Part shown: positions 41,833-51,013 of the stretch, piece after piece
Numbering within the stretch: the first letter of the stretch is position 1
How the letters are laid out: every line of letters begins with the position of its first letter
Origin: Chitinophagales bacterium
GTDB lineage: Bacteria > Bacteroidota > Bacteroidia > Chitinophagales > Chitinophagaceae
DNA length: 64,000 bases
Direction: 5' to 3'
NCBI GenBank assembly: GCA_017303335.1
Contig: JAFLBK010000005.1
Coordinates: forward strand, 1-64,000
Made by a program: the position numbers and the translations under genes
The notes under the pieces: generated by a model
Databases searched by the model: none
Seen by the model: the letters and a program-made list of their open reading frames with translations, nothing else
What the model was told of the DNA's origin: nothing

Positions 41833-42828
41833 TCATTTTTCCCGGATAAGCAATGCATGCCCGTCGGGGTCGCGTACAATAAAGGCCCGGGTATTTTTTC
41901 CCTGTGTGCCGGGTAATAAGATAAGCCCTTTTGAGAGGACGCTGTAATGCAACGACGACAATGTTCTGTACAATTCCGCAGCGTTATCCGCAATGAGTGT
42001 AGTCTGCCATTGCCAGAGATCATCAGCCCGGGTGTCGGCCGGGTATTTTTTCCCGGGCCCGGGATTTATATACTGAAGAAATTCGAGGCCTATGCCTTGC
42101 GGAGCTCTCAGGCCTGTAATATGTAAACTGGCGCCTTCTACATTATTCAGGTGTTCCTGTTCCGTGCCTTTATTATGACTGTCGCCCTTTCGTTCAATGC
42201 CAAGAAGATCGCGGTAGAAACGCAGGCTGTTATCGGTGTCGCTTACGCCGAACGCGGTATGGTCGATGCCAAGGAATAGTTTACCGGCCGGATGTTGCCA
42301 CTTATCCTGCCCTTTTCCTTTCGGGAAAAAGATCAGCTCAAGATTGTGCTTATCCGGGTCCTGGAAATAGAACGCTTTTACGCCCGCCGCTTCGGGAATG
42401 CTTGGCGGCAATGTCTGCGGACCGGTGGAAACATGTACCACCTGATGTTTGCGCAGTTGTTCGTAGGCCTTATCCATGTCGCTTACCACGATGGCTATAT
42501 GCTGGAAGCTGAGGTCATTCGATCGGGCGTCTTCGGGGATGCTACGCCCGCCGGCGGTGAGGTAATCAATCAATTCGATCTCTTCGTCACCCAGTTTCAG
42601 CAAGGCGATACGCATGCGTATGCCAAACAGGCCTTCCAGTTTTTCATACGGATCTCCATACAGTTCCTGTTCGGCGATCTTCTGAAAAGGGAGAACCTTT
42701 GTATAAAAATCAAGTGAGCGGTCCATGTCGGAAACCGTGATGGAAACAGGGCCCGCGCCAACGATCTTTTGGGCAAAGGATACCTGGATGAACAGGCTTG
42801 CTGCAATGAGTAGCATATTTTTTTTCAT
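41833..42828 (-). CDS. exported two-domain VOC/glyoxalase-family protein
   Basis: The 331-residue product has a signal peptide (cleavage near Ser-Phe-Ala-Gln). Two vicinal-oxygen-chelate modules follow. The first spans about residues 26-165 (Ile-Thr-Val-Ser-Asp-Met-Asp-Arg-Ser-Leu-Asp-Phe-Tyr) and the second about 185-330 (Thr-Ala-Phe-Gly-Val-Ser-Asp-Thr-Asp-Asn-Ser-Leu-Arg-Phe-Tyr). Both retain His/Glu positions used as metal ligands in the family (for example Asp-Pro-Asp-Lys-His-Asn-Leu-Glu-Leu). The reaction is unknown. It follows the aquaporin gene by 9 nt. Confidence 0.88.
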   Translation of the reverse strand: MKKNMLLIAASLFIQVSFAQKIVGAGPVSITVSDMDRSLDFYTKVLPFQKIAEQELYGDPYEKLEGLFGIRMRIALLKLGDEEIELIDYLTAGGRSIPEDARSNDLSFQHIAIVVSDMDKAYEQLRKHQVVHVSTGPQTLPPSIPEAAGVKAFYFQDPDKHNLELIFFPKGKGQDKWQHPAGKLFLGIDHTAFGVSDTDNSLRFYRDLLGIERKGDSHNKGTEQEHLNNVEGASLHITGLRAPQGIGLEFLQYINPGPGKKYPADTRADDLWQWQTTLIADNAAELYRTLSSLHYSVLSKGLILLPGTQGKNTRAFIVRDPDGHALLIREK

Positions 42829-42837
42829 GGCTATACG

Positions 42838-43617
42838 TTATATAACAAACTCTAGTGGTTCCAACAGGTTGTTTTTAGAGCGGTGGGCTGCGTAGCTGAA
42901 CCGCCTTTTCTTTTTTTGAATATGAAGGAACAATTCCGCGGCGCCCAGCATGCCGGCAATGGGTGCAATAAGATATATCCAGAAGGCGGTCCAGGTATGG
43001 GCCGGAAGAGCGCTGGCAAAACTTCGGGCGGGGTTCATTCCAAAACCGCTTACCGGCCCGGCGATGATCAGGTACAGGCATACCAGCGTGGCAGCGATCA
43101 GCCTGGTGTATTTTTTCCAGCGTTCATGGGCCGATGTAAACAGTACCATCGTCATCATAGCAAATGCGGTAAAGAGTTCCATGAAGAAAGCCGCAGCGAT
43201 ACCTCCTTTATGCGGAACCGTGGCGACGGAGTTGACCGGTTGCGCTGTTAAAAGGTCTCCCAGCAACAACTGCATTCCGTAAACGGCGGCTGTTCCGCCT
43301 ATGAACTGGAAAACAATATAGAAGAACGCATCCCTGCGATTGATCTTTCCGGCCCGCAGGAACGCGAGTGTTACGGCGGGGTTGATCTGGGAACCCGATG
43401 GAGCCGTGAAGCGGAAATAAAAAATGAAGAGCGCCGTTAATCCCATCGCGGCTCCCATCAGCAGATTCCTCCCTGTTTCACCGGGGATCCCCTGGTGAAC
43501 AAAGGATTCCTTCGATTCAAGCACCGCTGCAAAAAAGCAGGCGGATATCATGAAGATGGCAAGTCCAAGCGCTTCCATCATATATAATCCCAGGTTCTGC
43601 CGAAAGAAATTTTTCAT
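42838..43617 (-). CDS. aquaporin / MIP-family channel
   Basis: The 259-residue product has six membrane helices and two Asn-Pro-Ala boxes (Ile-Asn-Pro-Ala-Val-Thr-Leu-Ala and Met-Asn-Pro-Ala-Arg-Ser-Phe-Ala), the hallmark of MIP channels for water or small neutral solutes. The ATG at 43617 is four bases from the predicted -7 element, so translation starts either leaderless there or at Met13/Met14 just before the first helix. It is cotranscribed with the VOC gene. Confidence 0.93.
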   Translation of the reverse strand: MKNFFRQNLGLYMMEALGLAIFMISACFFAAVLESKESFVHQGIPGETGRNLLMGAAMGLTALFIFYFRFTAPSGSQINPAVTLAFLRAGKINRRDAFFYIVFQFIGGTAAVYGMQLLLGDLLTAQPVNSVATVPHKGGIAAAFFMELFTAFAMMTMVLFTSAHERWKKYTRLIAATLVCLYLIIAGPVSGFGMNPARSFASALPAHTWTAFWIYLIAPIAGMLGAAELFLHIQKKKRRFSYAAHRSKNNLLEPLEFVI

Positions 43618-43621
43618 GATG

Positions 43622-43666
43622 CAAATAGAAGACTTCAGCCGGAGATGTCCTGTCGGGGAGATGACA
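43622..43666 (-). promoter_or_regulatory. class-II promoter of aquaporin-VOC operon
   Basis: Read leftward, the dyad is TGTCAT-CTCC-CCGACA (43666-43651), then 21 nt, then TCTATTTG (43629-43622). The dyad core is embedded in a longer TCCTGTC/GACAGGA inverted repeat and starts immediately after the stop of the DUF1622 gene. Confidence 0.78.
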
Positions 43667-43669
43667 GGA

Positions 43670-44011
43670 TCAGTGATTTGATTTGTGATGAACTGCCTGG
43701 AGTTCTTTTTCGAGGAAATAGTTCAACGCGGTGCGTAAGACGGCTATCGCCGCCAATTTGCCGAGATCATCCCAACTGGGCGCTACGGCGGTGGCCAGTA
43801 CATCGGCGCCCAGCAGGATCTCCAGCGCCACCGCGACAGCGATTCCGAACCGTACCCGGGTTTCTTCTGCCCCCGGCATAGTTTTATTGCTGAAAACCGG
43901 GCCGGCGTAGTCGAAGATCAACCTGCACAAGGCGGCGCCCACCACCAGGGCGGCAATGATCTCGAGCGCATGACTGATGCCGAGGGTTATTAGTTTAGCT
44001 ACTTCTTCCAT
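43670..44011 (-). CDS. DUF1622 membrane protein
   Basis: The 113-residue product has three hydrophobic helices. The features Val-Arg-Phe-Gly-Ile-Ala-Val-Ala-Val-Ala-Leu-Glu-Ile-Leu-Leu-Gly-Ala-Asp and Arg-Thr-Ala-Leu-Asn-Tyr-Phe-Leu-Glu-Lys-Glu are characteristic of DUF1622. The function is unknown. It lies 59 nt downstream of the GMC gene and shares its transcription direction. Confidence 0.9.
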   Translation of the reverse strand: MEEVAKLITLGISHALEIIAALVVGAALCRLIFDYAGPVFSNKTMPGAEETRVRFGIAVAVALEILLGADVLATAVAPSWDDLGKLAAIAVLRTALNYFLEKELQAVHHKSNH

Positions 44012-44070
44012 TGTTTAAAAAAGGCGACGGGAGAACCCATCGCCGGTCATTCATCAAAAGGCAAAACGCA

Positions 44071-45654
44071 TTACTGATTGGATAACACGTCTTCCAGAAC
44101 TTGGGGTATTACTTTTTTATCAAGGCCTGCGATATGCTCACCTACCCGTAGCGCATTCGCGGCAATGGTGAGCGCTGGATTGAAAGCGCCGCAACTCGGG
44201 AAAAAGCTGGCATCCACTACGTACAAATTATCCAGGTCATGGGCCTTGCAGTTCAGGTCGAGCACAGAAGTAGCGGGATCTGTTCCGAAACGAAGCGTTC
44301 CGTTCTGATGGCTCATGCCGCTTATATCCAGGTCGTACCCGTTCCATTGCACATCTTTATAATCTTCGTCGAGGGTTCCCAGGTTTGCAAAAACTTCCTT
44401 GAGTTTCGCTTTCAGTTTCTCATAGGCGGTATAATTATTCCGGGTGTATTCCACTTTAATGGATCCATCCTCCCGCAGTGTTACCCTGTTTCCGGGCGAA
44501 GGAAGATCTTCGGCAGTGAGCCAGAAATCGATGCTCATTTCCCTGAGTTCTTCATAGGTTTTACCCGGGTATATTTTTTCCGCCAGCCACAGGATCGTAT
44601 CCGGATCGTTTCTTCCCATCAATTGAATCTCACCGAGCGGCAATTCGCTGTCATCAGCCCCGAAATAGAAGTCTGCGAGGCCAAGGCTTTTCTGGAACAC
44701 ACAATCGTTTTTCTTTTTGGTGAAAGCAACCAGGCAGCCATTGTGGTGAAGCATAAGATTTCTCCCGACCTGCCCGGAGGAGTTTGCCAGGCCATCCGGG
44801 TGCATCGGGTTAGCGCTGCGCAGCATAAGGGCCGCACTGTTCACCGCACCGCATGCAACGACGACCTGGTCCGCCGAGAACATTCTTTCTTCTCCTTCCA
44901 CCAGCGCCACTACGGCGATCACTTTCCTGCCAGTGTCATCGGTCAATAACTTTTCCACGTAAGCGTGTGTAAGCAGGGTCACGTTGTCGTACATCAATGC
45001 ATGATTCAGTCCCACGGTTTGTGAATCAGCCTTTGAATCCGTCGGATCGGGAAAGCCATCGAAATTTTCCAGGATCACCGGGGATACGCTTTTACTGGTA
45101 TCCTGCGGGAGATTTACGCCCATCGGTAGGGGAAAAGGATTCAGGCCTAACTGTTTCAGTTTCGTTTCCAGGTCGCTGATCAGTGGTTCAAATGCCAGGG
45201 GTGGTAACGGGTAGGGAAGTTCGGTGGGTGGTTCCGTAGGGTCGGCGCCACGTTTTCCATGAACATGGTACATTTTCTCGGCCATATCATAATAGGGCTT
45301 CAGGGTTTCATACCCGAAGGGCCAGGCGGGGGATGTACCTCCATAGTGTTTTGTTTCTTCAAAATCTTTTTCCCGGAAGCGGAAAAGTGCTGCGCCGTAC
45401 ATCTTGCTGTTGCCTCCTGCATTGTAGTGTATATAGGGCAGGAAGGGCTTGTCATCCTTATCATACCAATACTCTTTCGGGCGGTAGCGGCCCGCGGTTA
45501 CTACCTGGTGGGGATCCCAGTTCTCTTTTTCCTTGGGGATGAAGCCGCCTCTTTCCAGGATCAGTATTTTTTTGTTGGCTTCAGCCAGTTTCCTCGCAAT
45601 GGTTCCGCCTCCACTGCCGGTGCCTATGATGATAACATCGTAACGATCTTGCAT
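44071..45654 (-). CDS. GMC-family FAD-dependent oxidoreductase
   Basis: The start is placed at the ATG at 45654 (527 residues). The frame extends to 45714, but the predicted promoter lies in between. The FAD-binding Gly-Thr-Gly-Ser-Gly-Gly-Gly motif is near residue 10, the Glu-Arg-Gly-Gly motif follows, and the GMC C-terminal domain ends with Ser-His-Gln-Asn-Gly-Thr and Asn-Pro-Ala-Leu-Thr-Ile. GMC enzymes oxidise alcohols or sugars. No gluconate-dehydrogenase small subunit or cytochrome gene is adjacent. Confidence 0.93.
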   Translation of the reverse strand: MQDRYDVIIIGTGSGGGTIARKLAEANKKILILERGGFIPKEKENWDPHQVVTAGRYRPKEYWYDKDDKPFLPYIHYNAGGNSKMYGAALFRFREKDFEETKHYGGTSPAWPFGYETLKPYYDMAEKMYHVHGKRGADPTEPPTELPYPLPPLAFEPLISDLETKLKQLGLNPFPLPMGVNLPQDTSKSVSPVILENFDGFPDPTDSKADSQTVGLNHALMYDNVTLLTHAYVEKLLTDDTGRKVIAVVALVEGEERMFSADQVVVACGAVNSAALMLRSANPMHPDGLANSSGQVGRNLMLHHNGCLVAFTKKKNDCVFQKSLGLADFYFGADDSELPLGEIQLMGRNDPDTILWLAEKIYPGKTYEELREMSIDFWLTAEDLPSPGNRVTLREDGSIKVEYTRNNYTAYEKLKAKLKEVFANLGTLDEDYKDVQWNGYDLDISGMSHQNGTLRFGTDPATSVLDLNCKAHDLDNLYVVDASFFPSCGAFNPALTIAANALRVGEHIAGLDKKVIPQVLEDVLSNQ

Positions 45655-45673
45655 TGCTTTTCTGTTTAAGACA

Positions 45674-45718
45674 CAAAGAGAAAGCAAATGGAAACATTCG
45701 CCTGTCGGATGCATGACT
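45674..45718 (-). promoter_or_regulatory. class-II promoter of GMC-DUF1622 unit
   Basis: Read leftward, the dyad is AGTCAT-GCAT-CCGACA (45718-45703), then 21 nt, then TCTCTTTG (45681-45674). The ATG at 45654 follows after 19 nt. This position rules out translation from the upstream ATG at 45714. Confidence 0.75.
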
Positions 45719-45749
45719 TTACCGGGAACTTATCCGATGCATTGGTATT

Positions 45750-45794
45750 TGTCGGACTGCCGACAAAGCGGAGTGCCGGCCCGCCATAGTTTTG
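45750..45794 (+). promoter_or_regulatory. class-II promoter of YHS gene
   Basis: The dyad TGTCGG-ACTG-CCGACA (45750-45765) is the most symmetric of the set and extends to TTTGTCGG/CCGACAAA. It is followed after 21 nt by TAGTTTTG (45787-45794), a perfect -7 element. It lies back to back with the GMC promoter. Confidence 0.82.
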
Positions 45795-45809
45795 CGTCAA
45801 ATAAATGAT

Positions 45810-46253
45810 ATGAAAACAAAAATGTTAATCCTGGGCCTTGTGACGACGATCTCACATAGTTCACCCGCACAGAAATCGGAAGTATTTATCAAGGATGGCG
45901 CAGCCATACGTGGCTACGATCCCGTAGCTTATTTCAAAGAAGCAAAACCCGTGAAGGGAAATGAAAACCTGGGCTACCAGTGGAATGAAGCCACCTGGTT
46001 GTTCTCCAGCAAAGCCAACCTCGACAGTTTTAAACTGAACCCGCAGAAATATGCTCCCCAGTTCGGGGGTTATTGCGCTTACGGTGTTTCGGAAAATCAC
46101 AAAGCGCCTACCGATCCGGAAGCCTGGACGATTGTGAATGATAAATTATACCTGAATTATAATCCAAAAGTGCAGACCTACTGGAATAAAGACAGGGATA
46201 AGCGCATAGCGGACGCCAATAAGAACTGGCTCCTGCTGAAAGATAAGGAATAG
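45810..46253 (+). CDS. exported single-YHS-domain protein
   Basis: The start is placed at the ATG at 45810 (147 residues), just downstream of the predicted transcript start. The signal peptide is weak (Leu-Ile-Leu-Gly-Leu-Val-Thr...Ser-Pro-Ala-Gln). The YHS domain has Gly-Tyr-Asp-Pro-Val-Ala-Tyr-Phe and Gly-Gly-Tyr-Cys-Ala-Tyr-Gly with its conserved cysteine. It is homologous to each half of the protein at 31608 and to the protein at 54000. Confidence 0.9.
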   Translation: MKTKMLILGLVTTISHSSPAQKSEVFIKDGAAIRGYDPVAYFKEAKPVKGNENLGYQWNEATWLFSSKANLDSFKLNPQKYAPQFGGYCAYGVSENHKAPTDPEAWTIVNDKLYLNYNPKVQTYWNKDRDKRIADANKNWLLLKDKE

Positions 46254-46274
46254 TAAAACCGATTCGTATTGCCG

Positions 46275-46302
46275 GGTGATGCGTTATTGCATCACCTTTT
46301 TT
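46275..46302 (+). terminator. intrinsic terminator after YHS gene
   Basis: GGTGATGC pairs with GCATCACC around a six-base loop, followed by six T. It separates the YHS gene from the converging glucan operon. Confidence 0.88.
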
Positions 46303-46329
46303 ATTGCTTCGGATCAGCGAGGAGCTGGT

Positions 46330-48309
46330 TCAGGAAACCCGTGACGCCGCTCTGGCGGCTGCTGTGCAGAGTTGGTATTCGATTATTACCCTTAGTATTT
46401 CCGCTACTCCCCAGGCCTGGGCCATACAACCCCTGGGATGATGCGGCGCATCGGCATCAAAAATTTCAGCCACGCTGCCGATGCATCCTTCTTCCAGGTG
46501 ATACTTGAAGTTCTGAATCACCTTTTTTGCTTTTGACTTTTCAGCTTTCACTTTGATAATGCTGTCAACATATGCTCCGAGTAGCCAGCTCCATGCCGTT
46601 CCCTGGTGGTAGGAAGAGTCTCTTTTCAATTGATCTCCTCCATAAACGCCCACATACCTGTTGTCATCGGCCGGGAGAGTGCGTAAGCCCACGGGCGTAT
46701 ACAGTTTCTGTTCTACGATCTTCAATACCGAATGGGCCTGCTTGCCTTCAAGCAGCGTGAACGGCAGGCTGACAGCAAATAACTGGTTGGGACGGAGGCT
46801 GGCGTCTTTGTGATCGCCATCAACCACATCATAGAGGTAACCGTCTGCGGCGTTCCAGAATTTGTTTAGAAAACTGGTCTTAACCTGTTCGGCTTTTCCG
46901 TTCATCTTATCAGCCGCTGCTTTTTCCTTATTCATTTCCAGCAAGGCCGCGAAGATGCGGAGGGCATTGTACCACAAAGCCTGTATCTCCACGGCTTTAC
47001 CAGTACGGGGTGTAACCACCCAGTCGCCTACTTTGGCATCCATCCAGGTAAGTTGCACGCCGGCCTCACCCGAGTACAGCAGTTCGTCATCATCCACATG
47101 AATATGATAGCGGGTGCCATTGTAATGCCATTGAATGATGTCTTTTAGTACCGGGAGAATACGTGCCAGCACGAATTTTTTATCATTCGTTGCCTGCAGG
47201 TATTTATGTACAGCTATGAAGTACCAGAGGGTTCCATCCACATTGTTGTATTCGGGCGCCTCTCCGTTGTCCTGGAAACGGTTTGGCAACATGCCTTCGC
47301 TTACCGATTCCGCAAAAGCGGCCAGGATCTTTTTCGCGTCTGAATACCGGCCCGTGCATAAACATAATCCCGGCAGGGATATCATGGTATCCCTGCCCCA
47401 ATCGGTGAACCAGTGATAGCCCGCGATGATCGTTTTCAGGTCATCGCCCCGTTTTACAATAAACTGGTCGGCGGCAAGCGCCAATTGTTGTATGGTTTTG
47501 TCTCCGGGCTGGTTGTTGAGAAGTGATTGCCTCCGCAGGCTTTCCTTGGCCAGTAATTCATGCGCCTCTTTACCGGCCGGGTCTTCGGTGGAAATGATGA
47601 TGCCCAGTGAATCCCCTTTTTTAAGTTGTACAGACAGGCATCCGTACGAGAAAAGGTCTTCTTCAAAATCCTGCCCCCGGTATTTTTCTATTGCGTAGTT
47701 AAAATGATAAAACCAATCGGGGTTTGCCTGATGATCAGCACCGGGGGCTTTGATGTAAATATCCGGACTTCCTTCATACGACTTTGTTTTTAAAATATGA
47801 TCGGTAAATACCGCGTCGCGGTTGATGTGGTCGTTGGCATGCAGCAGGCTGTGATATCCCCGCACCGCATACAGGGGTAGTAATTCGAGGGAGAAAGCAT
47901 TCTTAGCTTTCAGTACATCATAGATCAGTACGGTTGTGTTTTCGCCCTGGATCATGGCGATTGTTTTGCGGATGCGGATACCGTTTACTTCGTAGATCCA
48001 TTGCGGGAAGATATCTTTTGTAAACGACTGCAGGTACGTAAAACCTGTTGGATGAATGACGCCTCCATAATCACTTACTCCCAACTCAAAGCGCTGGTTG
48101 CCAGACAGGATTGTTTCGTCCAGTTTTGATACCAGGACCATGCGTTCGGCGGGTGGAACCGTGGCCGCCACCAGCAGGCCATGATATCGGCGTGTGTTGC
48201 AACCCGTCACCGAGGAACTGCTCCATCCACCAAGCCCGTTCGTTTCGAGCCATTCCAATGCTGCCGCATCTTCAAAGCGCTGCAGGGTCGATTTGTTTAT
48301 TTTGAACAT
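46330..48309 (-). CDS. glycogen debranching enzyme (amylo-alpha-1,6-glucosidase family)
   Basis: The 659-residue product has an N-terminal debranching domain (Leu-Glu-Thr-Asn-Gly-Leu-Gly-Gly-Trp, Arg-Arg-Tyr-His-Gly-Leu-Leu) and a C-terminal (alpha/alpha)6 barrel. Motifs in the barrel are Trp-Phe-Thr-Asp-Trp-Gly-Arg-Asp-Thr-Met, Asn-Asn-Val-Asp-Gly-Thr-Leu-Trp and Gln-Gly-Thr-Ala-Trp-Ser-Trp. These define the archaeal/bacterial GDE family, which hydrolyses alpha-1,6 branch stubs of glycogen. There is no signal peptide, so it acts in the cytoplasm. It is the last gene of the SDR operon. Confidence 0.92.
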   Translation of the reverse strand: MFKINKSTLQRFEDAAALEWLETNGLGGWSSSSVTGCNTRRYHGLLVAATVPPAERMVLVSKLDETILSGNQRFELGVSDYGGVIHPTGFTYLQSFTKDIFPQWIYEVNGIRIRKTIAMIQGENTTVLIYDVLKAKNAFSLELLPLYAVRGYHSLLHANDHINRDAVFTDHILKTKSYEGSPDIYIKAPGADHQANPDWFYHFNYAIEKYRGQDFEEDLFSYGCLSVQLKKGDSLGIIISTEDPAGKEAHELLAKESLRRQSLLNNQPGDKTIQQLALAADQFIVKRGDDLKTIIAGYHWFTDWGRDTMISLPGLCLCTGRYSDAKKILAAFAESVSEGMLPNRFQDNGEAPEYNNVDGTLWYFIAVHKYLQATNDKKFVLARILPVLKDIIQWHYNGTRYHIHVDDDELLYSGEAGVQLTWMDAKVGDWVVTPRTGKAVEIQALWYNALRIFAALLEMNKEKAAADKMNGKAEQVKTSFLNKFWNAADGYLYDVVDGDHKDASLRPNQLFAVSLPFTLLEGKQAHSVLKIVEQKLYTPVGLRTLPADDNRYVGVYGGDQLKRDSSYHQGTAWSWLLGAYVDSIIKVKAEKSKAKKVIQNFKYHLEEGCIGSVAEIFDADAPHHPRGCMAQAWGVAEILRVIIEYQLCTAAARAASRVS

Positions 48310-48334
48310 TATCTTTTATTGATGGAATGTGCTG

Positions 48335-51004
48335 TCAGGCTACGCGGTGGAGTTTATTTTCCCTGTTGCCGGTTCTGCGGGGTTTTGAAGCACTGATCCT
48401 GTTTATGAGTTCCGCAACAACACCTGTCCAGCCTGTTTGATGCGAAGCGCCCACGCCGCGGCTGCTGTCGCCATGGAAATATTCAAAGAATAGAACAAGA
48501 TCCTTAAAATGCTCATCATTCCGGTAAATCAAATCTGTTCCATTCACCGGTCTCCTGCCTGTATCATCTTTTTCAAAAACGGATACCAGCCTCGCTGCCA
48601 GTTTCCCGGATACCTGGTCGAGGGTCATCGTTTCACCAGAGCCGGTCGGGTATTCCACCAGGCATTCTTCCTTATAATAGTTACCGAATTTCTGAAGGGC
48701 AAGCACCAGCAGGTAGTTCATTGGCATCCATACGGGGCCCCGCCAGTTGCTGTTGCCACCGAAAAGGGAAGTGGTTCCTTCGCCGGGCGTGTATTCGAGC
48801 CCGAATTCCTGTCCTTCTATATTCACCGAGTAGCCGCTTTGATGAATCTTTGATATGGAGCGGATTCCTCCACCGGACAGGAATTCGTTTTCATCGAGTA
48901 AGGCCTTCAGTAATTTTTCCAGTTTGGCCTTGGGTACCAGGGAAAGCAGGATATCGTCGTGATCATTGAGTTCCTCGATCACCAGGTATTGGTTGTTCTG
49001 CTCCCGGTATTGCTGAAACCATTTCAGCCGGTTATGAAAATCCGGCACTTTCCCGAGCAGTTCTTTCTTCAATACCAAAACGGCGAAAAGTGTTGATAAG
49101 CCAACCAGGCTTCGTACTTTCAGGGGGATGTATTTCCCACCGGGTAATTCGAGCACATCATAGAAAAATCCTTCTTCATCATCCCAGCTCCCGGTCCAGT
49201 CGGCGCCCATTTTATTCAGTGATTCGGCTATGTACACAAAGTGCTCAAAGAATTTTGTCGTCACGTCTTCATAACTGTCGTCATATTGCGCAATTTCAAG
49301 GGCCATCTCCAGCATGTTGAGCGAATACATGGCCATCCAGCTGGTGCCGTCGGCCTGTTCGAGTTTACCTCCACCGGGTATGGCGCTGCTCCGGTCGAAT
49401 ACACCGATATTATCGAGTCCGAGGAATCCTCCTTCAAACACATTATTTCCCTTCGCGTCTTTGCGGTTCACCCACCAGGTAAAGTTGATGAGCAGTTTTT
49501 GAAATACCCGCTTCAGGAAATGAATATCCCCGGTACCATTCTTTTCCTTATCAATTTTATAAACCTGCAGGCAGCTCCACGCGTGCACAGGCGGGTTTAC
49601 ATCCCCGAACGCCCATTCGTAGGCGGGCAACTGCCCGTTTGGGTGCATATACCATTCCCGCAGGAAGAGGATCAGTTGGTCTTTGGCGAACTGCGGATCA
49701 ATCATTGCAATCGGCACGCAATGAAATGCCAGGTCCCAGGCGGCATACCAGGGATATTCCCATTTATCGGGCATGGAAATAATGTCTTCATTGTTGAGCG
49801 TTTGCCACTGGTGGTTGCGTCCGGTCTTCCTGTTTTGCGGGGGAGCGGGCTGACCGGGGTCGCCGCTGAGCCAGCGTGGTATATCTATATGGTAATATTG
49901 CTTGCTCCACATCATGCCGGCAAAGGCCTGCCGCTGGATGTTGCGGAGATCGTCGTTGGTGGCTTTACCAATCGACTCATAAAAATCATCCGCTTCTTTC
50001 CTTCGTTCAGCGAATACCTGGTCGAATGTGTTTCTGAACGGATTGTGAGCGATGGGGTTTTTGCTGAGCCGGAGTCTGACCACAACCGATGCGCCGGCTT
50101 TTACCTGGTACTCATACATCGGGGCGAATTTCGTTCCCTGCTTTTTCTCTTCCAGCCAGGTAAAATCATTTTGCTGTACGGCGGTATGAAACGCGTCTTT
50201 TACATAGGGAGAAGTATTGGGTTGTTTATAGAGCCGTTCGGTATTCGTTTCGTTTTCTGTAAATAGGGTACGGACCGGTTTTTCAAAGTAGAAGTGATAA
50301 TTTTCAGCAAGGGGATGATCAATCTTCACTTCCCCATGCATGGTATTCAGCTCCCTGAGATACATACCCGGTTTCTCATTCAGCAAATCAAAACTCCAGG
50401 TATTCCTCAGCCAGAGCGTGGGGAGGAGGGCGAGGTAAGAGTCGGTGTTGCCGCGGTTGCAGATGGTTATACGTATGCAGATATCTTCCGCGTCGTTCTT
50501 GGCGTATTCAGTGAACACGTCAAAGTATCTGCCATCGTTGAATATGCCTGTGTCAAGCAGTTCGTATTCTCCTTCCTGTTTGGAGCGGTTCCTGTTCGTA
50601 TGAACAAGATCGGCGTACGGGAATTCGGCTTGCGGGTACTTGTACAGGTGTTTCATGTACGAATGCGTGGGCGTACTGTCGAGATAATAGTACAGCTCCT
50701 TCACGTCTTCTCCATGATTTCCTTCATTGCCTGTTAGTCCGAAGAGACGTTCTTTCAGGATCGGGTCTTTCCCGTTCCACAAGGCAAGGGCGAAACAGAT
50801 ATGCTGCCTGTCGTCGCTGATACCCGCGATGCCGTCTTCACCCCAGCGGTATACCCGGCTCCGGGCGTGATCATGCGGGAAATATTCCCAGGCATTCCCG
50901 TGTTCGCTGTAATCTTCCCGCACGGTTCCCCACTGACGTTCGCTCAGGTAGGGTCCCCATTTTTTCCAGGCAGCCTGCTGCAGCCTCTGTTGTTCGGTAT
51001 TCAT
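48335..51004 (-). CDS. MGH1-like / GH63-related glucosidase
   Basis: The 889-residue product has no signal peptide. Conserved motifs include Trp-Lys-Lys-Trp-Gly-Pro-Tyr-Leu-Ser-Glu-Arg-Gln-Trp-Gly-Thr-Val-Arg-Glu-Asp-Tyr at the start, Trp-Tyr-Ala-Ala-Trp-Asp-Leu-Ala-Phe-His in the middle, and Arg-Gly-Pro-Val-Trp-Met-Pro near residue 750. They match the mannosylglycerate/GH63-like glucosidase group common in stress islands. It probably hydrolyses an alpha-glucoside, with the substrate unknown. It lies 9 nt after the TlpA gene and 25 nt before the debranching gene. Confidence 0.88.
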   Translation of the reverse strand: MNTEQQRLQQAAWKKWGPYLSERQWGTVREDYSEHGNAWEYFPHDHARSRVYRWGEDGIAGISDDRQHICFALALWNGKDPILKERLFGLTGNEGNHGEDVKELYYYLDSTPTHSYMKHLYKYPQAEFPYADLVHTNRNRSKQEGEYELLDTGIFNDGRYFDVFTEYAKNDAEDICIRITICNRGNTDSYLALLPTLWLRNTWSFDLLNEKPGMYLRELNTMHGEVKIDHPLAENYHFYFEKPVRTLFTENETNTERLYKQPNTSPYVKDAFHTAVQQNDFTWLEEKKQGTKFAPMYEYQVKAGASVVVRLRLSKNPIAHNPFRNTFDQVFAERRKEADDFYESIGKATNDDLRNIQRQAFAGMMWSKQYYHIDIPRWLSGDPGQPAPPQNRKTGRNHQWQTLNNEDIISMPDKWEYPWYAAWDLAFHCVPIAMIDPQFAKDQLILFLREWYMHPNGQLPAYEWAFGDVNPPVHAWSCLQVYKIDKEKNGTGDIHFLKRVFQKLLINFTWWVNRKDAKGNNVFEGGFLGLDNIGVFDRSSAIPGGGKLEQADGTSWMAMYSLNMLEMALEIAQYDDSYEDVTTKFFEHFVYIAESLNKMGADWTGSWDDEEGFFYDVLELPGGKYIPLKVRSLVGLSTLFAVLVLKKELLGKVPDFHNRLKWFQQYREQNNQYLVIEELNDHDDILLSLVPKAKLEKLLKALLDENEFLSGGGIRSISKIHQSGYSVNIEGQEFGLEYTPGEGTTSLFGGNSNWRGPVWMPMNYLLVLALQKFGNYYKEECLVEYPTGSGETMTLDQVSGKLAARLVSVFEKDDTGRRPVNGTDLIYRNDEHFKDLVLFFEYFHGDSSRGVGASHQTGWTGVVAELINRISASKPRRTGNRENKLHRVA

Positions 51005-51013
51005 TGAATTGCT

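Noticed and set aside
45655..45714. Twenty extra N-terminal residues for the GMC oxidoreductase
   Set aside because: The frame is open, but the dyad and -7 element lie inside it, and the FAD motif begins right after the internal ATG at 45654, as in the family.
49241..50266. Plus-strand frame of 341 codons opposite the glucosidase gene
   Set aside because: The opposite strand encodes a protein with clear family motifs over its full length; this frame is a shadow of its codon bias.
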